Source: JAGWAC01 sp038046265 (GTDB taxonomy: Archaea; Nanobdellota; Nanobdellia; SCGC-AAA011-G17; JACPIM01). Taken from it: a DNA stretch of 49,271 nucleotides. Under the pieces are notes generated by a model. It was not told where the DNA came from and did not search any database. It saw nothing but the letters and a program-made list of their open reading frames with translations. The stretch covers positions 1 to 49,271 of the forward strand of contig JBBSWN010000013.1 in assembly GCA_038046265.1 (NCBI GenBank). The letters are read 5' to 3'. This document shows positions 40,834 to 49,024 of the stretch, one piece after another. A program made the translations under genes and the position numbers. The stretch's first letter is position 1. Every line of letters starts with the position of its first letter.

Positions 40834-41178
40834 ATGAACAAAAAAGCCGAAGAACTAGCAAAGCAGCAGCAAATTGAAAGTGATATTTCAAGAGTTAAAT
40901 TACCGAGAGGTAAGCAATCTATAGGTATTTTAGATCAAAGACTTGGGGCTAGCAGGATGAGAGTAAAATGCTTTGACGGAAAAACAAGAATATGCAGAAT
41001 TCCAGGAAGATTAAAAAGAAAATTATGGTTAAGAGAGAGAGATTATGTTTTAGTTGAACCATGGGAATTGGGTGGGGATGACAAGGGAGACGTAATTTTC
41101 AAGTACAGGCCGGCACAAATAGCATGGTTAAAGCAAAAAGGACATATAAAAGCAATAGAAACAGTTTCAGAATTCTAG
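40834..41178 (+). CDS. Translation initiation factor aIF1A
   Basis: The 114-aa protein has an OB fold with the S1-like core RLGASRMRVKCFDGKTRICRIPGRL and KLWLRERDYVLVEPW, then a C-terminal extension. It stimulates mRNA scanning and 30S assembly, and helps place initiator tRNA. It lies 4 nt before the KH-domain gene, forming a conserved archaeal pair. Confidence 0.94.
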   Translation: MNKKAEELAKQQQIESDISRVKLPRGKQSIGILDQRLGASRMRVKCFDGKTRICRIPGRLKRKLWLRERDYVLVEPWELGGDDKGDVIFKYRPAQIAWLKQKGHIKAIETVSEF

Positions 41179-41182
41179 AATA

Positions 41183-41698
41183 ATGGAATTAGTAAGGATA
41201 CCAAAGGAAAGAGTAGCAGTTTTAATAGGGAAAAAAGGGGCAACAAAAAGACTAATAGAAAGAAACACAAAAACAAAATTAACAGTAGACAAAGAAGGCA
41301 CAGTAGTAATTAATGGGGAAAGCATAGAGGAATTTGAAGCGTCCTCCATAGTAAAAGCAATTGGACGTGGTTTTAATCCTGAAATAGCATTAACTTTGCT
41401 AAATGAGGAAAACTGCATGGAAATAATAAGCATAAAAGACTTTGCAGGAAAATCGGAAAAAAAGTTTTATAGAACTAAATCAAGGTTAATTGGCACAAAA
41501 GGAAAAGCAAGAGAAGTAATTGAGAAACTGACAGAAACCCGCCTTTCAATTTATGGAAAAACAGTAGCTATTATAGGAAAAATAGAAAATGTAAGCATAG
41601 CAAAAAGAGGAACTGAAATTTTATTAAGAGGGGCTCCTCATGGAAATGCCTACAAATACATTGAAAGAGAGATGAACAATTTAAAAGAACAGCTTTAG
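41183..41698 (+). CDS. KH-domain RNA-binding protein (Dim2/Pno1-like)
   Basis: The 171-aa protein has two KH modules: IPKERVAVLIGKKGATKRLIE (GxxG loop GKKG) and a second with RLIGTKGKAREVIEKLT (GTKG). This is the archaeal Dim2/Pno1 homologue layout, which in eukaryotes guides 40S maturation. It is cotranscribed with aIF1A. The last base of the stop overlaps the antisense small ORF below. Confidence 0.88.
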   Translation: MELVRIPKERVAVLIGKKGATKRLIERNTKTKLTVDKEGTVVINGESIEEFEASSIVKAIGRGFNPEIALTLLNEENCMEIISIKDFAGKSEKKFYRTKSRLIGTKGKAREVIEKLTETRLSIYGKTVAIIGKIENVSIAKRGTEILLRGAPHGNAYKYIEREMNNLKEQL

Positions 41699-41841
41699 TT
41701 GTTGAAAATAAAGAAAGTTAGTACAAACAAAACAAGCCATACAACAAAAGAAATTAAAGCCCAATTTTTATTTCTTAAAAAACTGGCATAAGCTAATGAA
41801 ATTGTTGCAATTATAATTGGAATAAATTGTACTGGGTTCAT
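41695..41841 (-). CDS. Tiny two-helix membrane protein (48 aa)
   Basis: The reading frame runs from ATG at 41841-41839 to TAA at 41697-41695. The product has two hydrophobic helices (VQFIPIIIATISLAYASF and WALISFVVWLVLFVLTFF) joined by LRNKN, ending FNN. It overlaps the next upstream small gene by 4 nt (ATGA), which argues that it is real and coupled. The function is unknown. Its 3' end overlaps the KH gene stop by 3 nt. Confidence 0.6.
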   Translation of the reverse strand: MNPVQFIPIIIATISLAYASFLRNKNWALISFVVWLVLFVLTFFIFNN

Positions 41842-42011
41842 TCTACATTCGCTCCTATTACTAATAAAAAATTTCCAAAGGCAAAGAAACCTTGGGCAAT
41901 TGGATTAGAAGGATTTGTTATTAAGAAGGGTAAGGAAAAAGCAGTAATTAAACCAGCAATTGTTCTTATTACAAATCCAGTTGTAAAATGTAAACTTCCG
42001 CCTTTATCCAT
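41838..42011 (-). CDS. Tiny membrane protein (57 aa)
   Basis: From the ATG at 42011: a polar N-terminus (MDKGGSLHF) then two hydrophobic stretches (TGFVIRTIAGLITAFSLPF and IAQGFFAFGNFLLVIGA) separated by LITNPSNP. An upstream TTG (42032) is possible but a TATA-like AATAAATA lies about 25 nt before the ATG. It is coupled by ATGA to the second small membrane gene. No function is known. Confidence 0.6.
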   Translation of the reverse strand: MDKGGSLHFTTGFVIRTIAGLITAFSLPFLITNPSNPIAQGFFAFGNFLLVIGANVE

Positions 42012-42194
42012 ATTGCTATAATCCCTTCCCAATATTTATTACTTTCTATTTTAAAGTTCTTGAAAATTATATTCTTCAAATTTGTGTACTTTTAAATTTA
42101 TTACAGTATGTCAGTCATTAATTAAGAAATAACTTAAAATTCTGCCCACAGATAATTATTGTCTAATTCGTTTTCTTTTCCAAGGTTTTCTTTA

Positions 42195-42238
42195 TTTTTT
42201 CCGTAAACGCTTTTCTTAAAAGTGTTTCTAAAGAAAAG
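42195..42238 (+). repeat. Hairpin repeat with two alternative pairings before top6B
   Basis: TTTTTTCCGTAAACGCTTTTC resembles the element before top6A (TTTTCCGTGAACGCTTTTC). AACGCTTTT (42206-42214) can pair with AAAAGTGTT (42218-42226). Alternatively CTTTTCTT (42210-42217) can pair with AAGAAAAG (42231-42238). A TATA-like CTTTATAAATA follows at 42239-42249. The rest of the 42033-42294 gap shows no gene. Confidence 0.5.
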
Positions 42239-42294
42239 CTTTATAAATAACTTCCTTCCAACATAATTATTCTAAAAAAGTGGTGTAATTAGAA

Positions 42295-45200
42295 GTGATA
42301 AAAGCTGAAGAATTAGCACAAAAGCAAAGAGAAATTTCTGTTTCTGAATTTTTCACAAAAAACAGGCATTTACTAGGTTTTGATAGCCCGGCAAAGGCAA
42401 TTTTAATGGCTGTAAAAGAGGCGTGTGACAATAGTCTAACCTATGATATGCCGTTTGTTATAAAAACTAAAGGCAAAATTTCGATAGTAAAAATAGGTGA
42501 ATTTGTTGATAATTTTATTAATAAAAATGAAGAAAAGTCTGAAAAGCTAAGAAATGGTAGTTTAGAAAAATTGCGGCTTGATGAAGGTATAGCTGCTTTA
42601 GCATTTGATAAAAAGACATTTAAACTGTCTTTTAGAAATATTTCTACAATTTTTCGACACAAAGTTAATAGTAAAATATATCGGGTTAAATTAGTTTCTG
42701 GAAGATATGTAGATTTAACTGCATATCACTCTGTTTTTACTTTAAACCAGGGTAAAGTCATATCAATTCCAACCGCTGATTTAAAAGAAGGTATGTCCAT
42801 TGTTGTTCCAAAAAAATTATGGAATAATCAATCAATAAATGAAATTAACTTAATTGAAGAGTTATTGCTTCTCGAACCATCATTAACTAATCGAATTAAT
42901 ATCTATGGAATTACTTCATTATTTACTGACCAAATAATTAAGAATATCAAGGATCTTTTACCAAAAAATAAGTGGTATAAAATAGGGGATTTTAAAAAAT
43001 GTAATTATCTCCCGCTTAACATTTTGCGAAATCTTAATATTGATTTAAATAGTTTTTCCGAATCCAAAATAGGTACTTCTCTTTGTAGATACAAAATACC
43101 AGCAATCCTGAAAATAGACAATAATTTAGCAGAATTATTGGGCTTTTATGTATCTGAAGGATCTATGTTAAAAACAGGACGCAGATTGCATTTCTCTTTT
43201 GGATCTCATGAAAAAGAGTTTATTTACTACGTACAGGATTTATATGAAAAGGTTTTTAAAATCAAGCCGAAAATCGGGAAAGCGCACAATACAGCATACA
43301 ATGTTATTTCAAATTGTACCATTCTATGCTTTGTATTAAAGAATATATTTAAAGTCGGGACAGATGCGAAAGATAAAAAAATACCTCAATTCGTGTTTAA
43401 TTTTCCCGCAAATCTAAAATACTCTTTTTTACTGGCTTATCTTGCTGGTGACGGGTATCCTAGTAAAAAAATTTTCGATATTTTAAAAAATAATTTACTG
43501 CTGACTGATTTAGATATTGACAAAACAACATGTGCAACTGCAAGTAATGATTTATTTATTGGTCTTCAATATATTTTATCTTCTCTGGGTTTAAGTTACA
43601 GCACTAGTATAAAAGAACCGAAAGAAAGAATTATTAATGAAATTAGGGCTAAATTTGGAAAAAGTTATTATATTTATATACCTACTAAAGGGAAAAATAG
43701 TGATATCAATTATTTACCAGTAAAAGATACTATTTCTAGTACAATAGATCTCCAAATAAAGCACTCTATTTTGAGGTATAACCAAAAAAACCTGCATATC
43801 GAGACAATAATGAATTCTCTAAGTAATTCAAAATTAATTTTACATGAAGGATTAGATTCCTTTTTAGCTGGCGATCTAGGTTTATTAGAAATAGTAAAAA
43901 TAGAAGAAATACCATATCATAAAGAATGGGTTTACGACGTATCAGTACCAGAATGTGAAAACTTTGTTGCAGGTATGGGAGCAATTGTTTGTCATAATTC
44001 TCTTGATGCATGTGAAGAAATGAGAGTTCTGCCAGAAATTAAAGTTGAAATCAAAGAGGTATCAGAAAATAGATTTAAAGTAGATGTTGAAGACAACGGC
44101 CCCGGAATTGTAAAAGAACAAATACCAAAAGTTTTTGCGAAATTACTATATGGAAGCAAATTTCACAGACTGCGCTGCAGCCGCGGTCAGCAAGGAATTG
44201 GAATTAGCGCTGCTGTTTTATATTCACAATTAACAACAGGCAAGCCAGCTATAATAACATCAAAAATTAGTCCAAAACAAAAAGCACACCGTTACTGGCT
44301 TCATATTAACACTGCAAAAAATGAGCCTGAAATAATAAAGGAAGATTCTTTTGAATGGAACAAAGATCACGGCACTAAAGTTGAAATAGAATTGGAAGGA
44401 AAATATCAAAAAGGAAAACAAAGCGTGGATGAATTTTTAAAACAAGTTGCAATTGTCAACCCACATGCTAAAATAACTTATGTAAATCCGCTAAATGAAA
44501 AAATAGAATATCCAAGAGTTACAAATGAAATGCCTGCAGAAGCAGTTGAAATAAAACCTCATCCATACGGCATTGAGCTTGGAATTTTAATAAAAATGCT
44601 GAAATCTACTGAATCAAGAACATTAAGCTCTTTTTTACAAAATGATTTTTCAAGAATAAGCAGTGTAACAGCAAAAGAAATTTGTGACAAGGCAAATTTA
44701 GACCAGAAGTTAAAACCAGAAGAACTGACATTACCCCAGTCAGAAGCTTTGTACAAAGCAATGCAAAACACAAAAATAATTGCTCCTCCAACAAACTGCC
44801 TTACTCCAATTGAGGAAGAACTATTAATTAAAGGCCTTCAAAAAGAGATTAATGCTGAATTTTACACATCTGTTTCAAGAAGCCCTGTTGTATACAAGGG
44901 AAGGCCATTTTTAATTGAAGTTGGAGTTGCCTATGGGGGAGACATAGAAAAAGAAGCACAGGTAAGATTAATGAGGTTTGCTAACAGAGTTCCTTTACTA
45001 TACCAGCAAGGGGCGTGCTCAATAACAGAAGCTGTACAGGAAACAAATTGGAGACCATATGGACTGCAGCAAAGCAGTGGAAGTTTGCCTTATGGACCTT
45101 TAGTTTTAGTTGTTCACATGGCCAGTGTATGGGTTCCTTTTACATCAGAAAGCAAGGATGCTATTGCACATTATGAAGACATTATAAAAGAAATTAGATT

Positions 45201-45528
45201 AGGGTTGCAGGAATGCGGAAGAAGACTGGGAATTTACATAAGAAAAAATGTAAAAGCTAAAGAACAAAAAGAAAAAATTGACTTATTTACAAAATTTATT
45301 CCTGAATTAGCTTCATCATTAAGTTCATTGACAGGAGAAAAATCAAAAACTCTTGAAGAAGAACTGACTAAAATTTTAAACAAGAACATGAAAGAATTGT
45401 TAAGCAACATTGATAATGCAGAAATAAAGCAGGAAATAAGAGAACAGATGAAAGAACATTTAAACGGAAAAAAGGAGAAGATTGAAGTTAAGAAAACAAA
45501 AAAGGAGATTCAAACACAGCTTAAGTAA
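42295..45528 (+). CDS. top6B: DNA topoisomerase VI subunit B, precursor with intein
   Basis: The 1077-aa precursor consists of N-extein (46 aa), a 522-residue intein, and C-extein. Removing the intein joins KEACDN to SLDACEE, restoring the GHKL ATPase N-box. VEDNGPGI and QQGIGISAAV are the other nucleotide motifs, and HGTKVEIELEG and the transducer domain follow. The 555-aa spliced subunit is normal length. Topo VI relaxes and decatenates DNA using ATP. The start is GTG at 42295, after a TATA-like box at 42239-42249. top6A follows after 58 nt. Confidence 0.95.
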   Translation: MIKAEELAQKQREISVSEFFTKNRHLLGFDSPAKAILMAVKEACDNSLTYDMPFVIKTKGKISIVKIGEFVDNFINKNEEKSEKLRNGSLEKLRLDEGIAALAFDKKTFKLSFRNISTIFRHKVNSKIYRVKLVSGRYVDLTAYHSVFTLNQGKVISIPTADLKEGMSIVVPKKLWNNQSINEINLIEELLLLEPSLTNRINIYGITSLFTDQIIKNIKDLLPKNKWYKIGDFKKCNYLPLNILRNLNIDLNSFSESKIGTSLCRYKIPAILKIDNNLAELLGFYVSEGSMLKTGRRLHFSFGSHEKEFIYYVQDLYEKVFKIKPKIGKAHNTAYNVISNCTILCFVLKNIFKVGTDAKDKKIPQFVFNFPANLKYSFLLAYLAGDGYPSKKIFDILKNNLLLTDLDIDKTTCATASNDLFIGLQYILSSLGLSYSTSIKEPKERIINEIRAKFGKSYYIYIPTKGKNSDINYLPVKDTISSTIDLQIKHSILRYNQKNLHIETIMNSLSNSKLILHEGLDSFLAGDLGLLEIVKIEEIPYHKEWVYDVSVPECENFVAGMGAIVCHNSLDACEEMRVLPEIKVEIKEVSENRFKVDVEDNGPGIVKEQIPKVFAKLLYGSKFHRLRCSRGQQGIGISAAVLYSQLTTGKPAIITSKISPKQKAHRYWLHINTAKNEPEIIKEDSFEWNKDHGTKVEIELEGKYQKGKQSVDEFLKQVAIVNPHAKITYVNPLNEKIEYPRVTNEMPAEAVEIKPHPYGIELGILIKMLKSTESRTLSSFLQNDFSRISSVTAKEICDKANLDQKLKPEELTLPQSEALYKAMQNTKIIAPPTNCLTPIEEELLIKGLQKEINAEFYTSVSRSPVVYKGRPFLIEVGVAYGGDIEKEAQVRLMRFANRVPLLYQQGACSITEAVQETNWRPYGLQQSSGSLPYGPLVLVVHMASVWVPFTSESKDAIAHYEDIIKEIRLGLQECGRRLGIYIRKNVKAKEQKEKIDLFTKFIPELASSLSSLTGEKSKTLEEELTKILNKNMKELLSNIDNAEIKQEIREQMKEHLNGKKEKIEVKKTKKEIQTQLK
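42433..43998 (+). mobile_element. Intein with LAGLIDADG homing endonuclease, in top6B
   Basis: The 522-residue intein runs from Ser (SLTYDMPF, block A) to HN before Ser (block G: AIVCHN|S). Block B is seen as LTAYHSVF (TxxH). Block F is VYDVSVPECENFVAG. Between them lie two DOD-type endonuclease motifs: LLGFYVSEGS and LAYLAGDGYP. The first residue is Ser rather than the common Cys. It uses CGN arginine codons (CGG, CGA, CGC) more than flanking host genes, consistent with horizontal entry. Insertion is in the ATPase N-box. Confidence 0.92.
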
Positions 45529-45584
45529 GCTTCATTTTTGGTGAAAGCTTCTCGGTTTTCCGTGAACGCTTTTCTGAAAAGTTC
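45527..45584 (+). repeat. Two hairpins between top6B and top6A
   Basis: AAGCTTCA (45527-45534) can pair with TGAAAGCTT (45542-45550) with one bulged A. Then GAA-CG-CTTTT-CTG-AAAAG-TTC (45564-45584) folds 2 nt before the top6A ATG. Both carry the core of the dispersed repeat family. Confidence 0.5.
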
Positions 45585-45586
45585 AA

Positions 45587-46675
45587 ATGGCAGAAAAAAC
45601 TAAATCAAAAAAAGTTCTTGAAGAATTTGGCTCAAATATAGTATCACAGATAAAGAAAGGGAAAAATCCTGAAATAGAAATGACATTAAGAAATTTAAGT
45701 AATATAGTTTACGACACTAAAAACAAGATCCTGAAATTGGGAAATAAAATGCAGAGCAGGTCATTCTTTAATTTAGCCCATTCAAAGAAGTTTTTGCAGA
45801 CAGTTGAAATCGCAAGTAAAATTAAAAAAGAGCTTTTAGAATCAGGAAAACACTCCAGCTTAAGAGACGTTTTCTATATGGTAAAAAGAACTATTCCAGG
45901 CACTGACATTAACCTAGTAGATGACCAAACAGAATCAGACAAAGCCATTGAAGACCTTGAAGTTATAACAGATTTTTCAAGAGAACAACTGCATATAGCA
46001 GCAAATAAAATGGGAAGCGTGGCTGGAAAAGTAGTTATTGAAGACAAGGGAGACACAATTGACTGGAGTAAAATGGGGAGTGGAGGATGGTCAATTCCTT
46101 CTATAACAGATGAATTGAAATTTAAGAAAGTCAATGCAAAATATGTTCTTTACACGGAGAAAGCAGCTGTGTTTGAAAGATTAAATGAAGACAAGTTCTG
46201 GGACAAAAACAACTGCATAATTATTTCATCACAAGGCCAGACAACTAGGGGGATTAGAAGAATGTTGCAAAGATTGTATGAAGAACACAATCTTCCAATT
46301 TATGTTCTCTGTGACGGAGACATTTATGGCGCATATATTTATTCTGTAATAAAATATGGATCAATTGCTCTTGCGCATGCATCGGGCAGATTAACAATTC
46401 CTGGTGTAAAATATGTTGGAATTACGATGGATGATGTTGTAAAATATGATTTAAAAAAACATTTTATCAAATTAGATGAAAAAGACTATGCAAGAATAAA
46501 ACAAGTTTCAGAATATGCTTGGTTTAAAAATAATAATAACTGGTTAAGGCAGTTTAAGATGATGAAAGATTTTGGGGCAAAAGTGGAAATCCAGTCCCTT
46601 ACTTCAAAAGGAATAAGCTTCATTTCTGAAAAATATTTGCCTGAAAAAATAAAAAACAAGGAATTTTTAGATTAA
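45587..46675 (+). CDS. top6A: DNA topoisomerase VI subunit A (Spo11-like)
   Basis: The 362-aa protein has the winged-helix catalytic Tyr97 (RDVFYMVKRT) and the Toprim DxD pair (LCDGDIYGA, Asp243 and Asp245). It forms the DNA-cleaving A2 dimer with Top6B. Length matches archaeal Top6A (about 360-370 aa). It lies 58 nt after top6B with hairpins in the gap. No intein is present in this subunit. Confidence 0.95.
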   Translation: MAEKTKSKKVLEEFGSNIVSQIKKGKNPEIEMTLRNLSNIVYDTKNKILKLGNKMQSRSFFNLAHSKKFLQTVEIASKIKKELLESGKHSSLRDVFYMVKRTIPGTDINLVDDQTESDKAIEDLEVITDFSREQLHIAANKMGSVAGKVVIEDKGDTIDWSKMGSGGWSIPSITDELKFKKVNAKYVLYTEKAAVFERLNEDKFWDKNNCIIISSQGQTTRGIRRMLQRLYEEHNLPIYVLCDGDIYGAYIYSVIKYGSIALAHASGRLTIPGVKYVGITMDDVVKYDLKKHFIKLDEKDYARIKQVSEYAWFKNNNNWLRQFKMMKDFGAKVEIQSLTSKGISFISEKYLPEKIKNKEFLD

Positions 46676-46688
46676 TTTACTCAAAAAC

Positions 46689-46698
46689 CTTTATAAAT
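46689..46698 (+). promoter_or_regulatory. TATA box of tRNA-Ile
   Basis: CTTTATAAAT lies about 25-34 nt before the tRNA start at 46723. Confidence 0.6.
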
Positions 46699-46722
46699 CA
46701 ATTAAAAATCCTTTTTCTATAT

Positions 46723-46823
46723 GGGCCCGTAGCTTAGTCTGGTTGGAGCACTTGGGCTTAAAAATGACCCATCTCAGTCGACTGATAATCGAGCGGTCGT
46801 CAGTTCAAATCTGATCGGGCCCA
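46723..46823 (+). tRNA. tRNA-Ile(GAT) with an anticodon-stem intron
   Basis: The acceptor (GGGCCCG/CGGGCCC), D-stem GCTT/GAGC, anticodon arm (spliced) CTCGA-CTGATAA-TCGAG with anticodon GAT, T-arm GTCAG-TTCAAAT-CTGAT and discriminator A are present. A 26-nt insert sits in the 5' strand of the anticodon stem. Either 46752-46777 or 46753-46778 restores the stem, and the two give the same mature tRNA. TGGG/CCCA forms the inner helix, but only a 3-bp central helix (GAG/CTC) is seen, so the splice motif is relaxed. The spliced tRNA is 75 nt. Confidence 0.85.
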
Positions 46824-46834
46824 TGTCTTATAAA

Positions 46835-49024
46835 ATGTACAAGCTAATAATCAGTGAAAAACCACAAGCAGCATTAAAAATAGCAACAGCTCTAGCAGAC
46901 GATAAAATAGAGGAAAAGCAGAAAAACAAGGTTTCTTACTTCAAGATAAAAAGAAACAAGGAAGAATATGTTGTTGCACCAGCAGTCGGCCACTTGTTTG
47001 CATTGACAGACAAAAGAAAAAAAGGACTTACTTATCCTTCTTTTGATGTTGAATGGAAAGAAGCTCATTTAGTTTCAAAGAAAGCAAAATTTTCTGAAAA
47101 ATACTTGGACTTGATAAAAGAACTTTCAAAAGACTGCAAGGAAATAATCATAGCAACAGATAAAGACTTGGAAGGAGAACTAATTGGGTATAATATATCA
47201 AGATTTGTAAGCCAAAACAAGAAAGCAAAAAGAATGGAATTTTCTACATTAACTAAAGAAGACTTAATTACTTCTTTGGAAAATGCAAAAAATGAAATTG
47301 ACCTTCCATTGGCAAGAGCAGGTGAAACTCGTCATGTAATGGATTGGATATGGGGAATTAATACATCAAGAGCATTGACACTGGCAATAAAAAGAGCTGG
47401 AAACTTTAAGCTAATGTCATCTGGCAGGGTCCAGGGACCAACCTTAAACTTGATTGTGAAAAAAGAAAAAGAAATTCTTGCGTTTAAGCCGGTGCCATTC
47501 TGGAATGTAGATTTACATACAGACAAATTCATTGCACAGCATGAAAAAGGAAATATTTTTGAGAAAAAAGAAGCAGATGACATATTAAAAAACACAAAAG
47601 AGAAAAAAGCTTTTGTAAAAAACATAAAGAAAACAGAATTTATCCAATCTCCTCCTAACCCCTTTGACTTAACCTCTTTGCAGTTGGAAGCATACAGAAC
47701 TTTAGGAATAAACCCAAAAGAAACTTTGTCATTGGCTCAGGACTTATATACAAGTGGTTTAATATCATATCCAAGAACTTCCTCCCAGAAATTACCTTTG
47801 TCATTAAACTTGAAAAAAATAATTGAACAGCTAAATAAAAACTCAGCTTATAATGAAATTTGTTCTGAATTATTAAAAAAAGAGTTAAAGCCAAATGAAG
47901 GACAAAAATCAGATCCCGCTCACCCAGCCATTCACCCAACAGGAGAATTTGCATCCTTGGAAGGAAAACAGTTTAGGTTGTATGATTTAATTGTTAGAAG
48001 ATTCCTAAGTACATTTGGGGAAAATGCAAAAAAACAAACTAATCATATTGACATTGATATAAATAATGAAACATTCTCAGTTTCCGGCACAATAACTTTG
48101 GAAAAAGGCTGGTTAAATTATTACGGAAGATATGCAAAGTCAAAAGACGTTGAACTTCCTAAGTATAAAGAAGGCCAGGAAATAAAAGTTAATGAAATTA
48201 AAATTGAAGACAAAGAAACTCAGCCCCCAAAAAGATACACTCCAGCTTCTATTATCAAAGAATTAGATAAAAAAACGCTCGGAACGAAATCAACTCGTGC
48301 AGCAATTGTAGATGCTTTATACAAAAGAAATTATGTTCAAGGTACATCAATTCAGGCAACAACTTTGGGCATAAGAACAATAGAAACTCTTGGTAAATAT
48401 TGTGAACAAATTATAGATGAAAAATTAACTAGACATTTTGAAAAAGAAATGGAGCAGATAAGGGAAAATACAAAAAATCCCGATGAAGTTTTAAATGAAG
48501 CAAAAGAAAGATTAGTTGGGGTTTTCAAGAAATTTTCAGAAAATGAGGAGAAAATAGGCAAGTCATTGTTAGAATCACACAGAACAACAGAAGCTGAAAT
48601 GAATACATTTGGTCTGTGTCCAAAATGCAATACAGGAAACTTAAAAATATTGTATTCTCCAAGAACAAAAAGCAAGTTTGTCGGCTGCACTCATTATCCT
48701 AACTGCAAGAATATTTATTCACTGCCTAGAAACGGATTAATAAAAAAAATAGAAGAAAAATGCAAAGAATGCAACTTTTACCAGGTTTTAGTTATAAGAG
48801 CTGGAAAAAGACCATGGAAACTGTGTTTAACTCCTAATTGCAAGTCAAAAGAAGCCTGGGCCAAGCCTTTTGTAAAAAGCCCTGAAGGAAAATCCGACGA
48901 AAAAGATTTACCAAAAACCGACGAGACAGTAAAAGAAGAAAAACCAGAAGAAAAGAAAATAGATATAAAAGAAAAACCTAAAAAAGCAGTTAAGAAAAAA
49001 ACTAGTAAAAAGAAAACAGCATGA
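46835..49024 (+). CDS. topA: DNA topoisomerase I (type IA)
   Basis: About 729 aa from ATG at 46835; an in-frame ATG at 46823 is the last base of tRNA-Ile and so is less likely. The Toprim motif ATDKDLEGELIGY, the catalytic Tyr312 (SGLISYPRTSS) and the HPAIHPTGE loop are present. The C-terminal zinc fingers CPKCNTGN and CKECNFYQ precede a Lys-rich tail. The enzyme relaxes negative supercoils. No reverse-gyrase helicase domain is present. It overlaps the CYTH gene by 4 nt. Confidence 0.94.
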   Translation: MYKLIISEKPQAALKIATALADDKIEEKQKNKVSYFKIKRNKEEYVVAPAVGHLFALTDKRKKGLTYPSFDVEWKEAHLVSKKAKFSEKYLDLIKELSKDCKEIIIATDKDLEGELIGYNISRFVSQNKKAKRMEFSTLTKEDLITSLENAKNEIDLPLARAGETRHVMDWIWGINTSRALTLAIKRAGNFKLMSSGRVQGPTLNLIVKKEKEILAFKPVPFWNVDLHTDKFIAQHEKGNIFEKKEADDILKNTKEKKAFVKNIKKTEFIQSPPNPFDLTSLQLEAYRTLGINPKETLSLAQDLYTSGLISYPRTSSQKLPLSLNLKKIIEQLNKNSAYNEICSELLKKELKPNEGQKSDPAHPAIHPTGEFASLEGKQFRLYDLIVRRFLSTFGENAKKQTNHIDIDINNETFSVSGTITLEKGWLNYYGRYAKSKDVELPKYKEGQEIKVNEIKIEDKETQPPKRYTPASIIKELDKKTLGTKSTRAAIVDALYKRNYVQGTSIQATTLGIRTIETLGKYCEQIIDEKLTRHFEKEMEQIRENTKNPDEVLNEAKERLVGVFKKFSENEEKIGKSLLESHRTTEAEMNTFGLCPKCNTGNLKILYSPRTKSKFVGCTHYPNCKNIYSLPRNGLIKKIEEKCKECNFYQVLVIRAGKRPWKLCLTPNCKSKEAWAKPFVKSPEGKSDEKDLPKTDETVKEEKPEEKKIDIKEKPKKAVKKKTSKKKTA

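Noticed and set aside
41827..42021. Plus-strand reading frame opposite the tiny membrane gene
   Set aside because: The minus-strand frame gives clear membrane helices and ATGA coupling; the plus frame has no such support.
42433..43998. Top6B length as an assembly error or gene fusion
   Set aside because: The reading frame is continuous, intein blocks are in order, and removal restores the N-box exactly.
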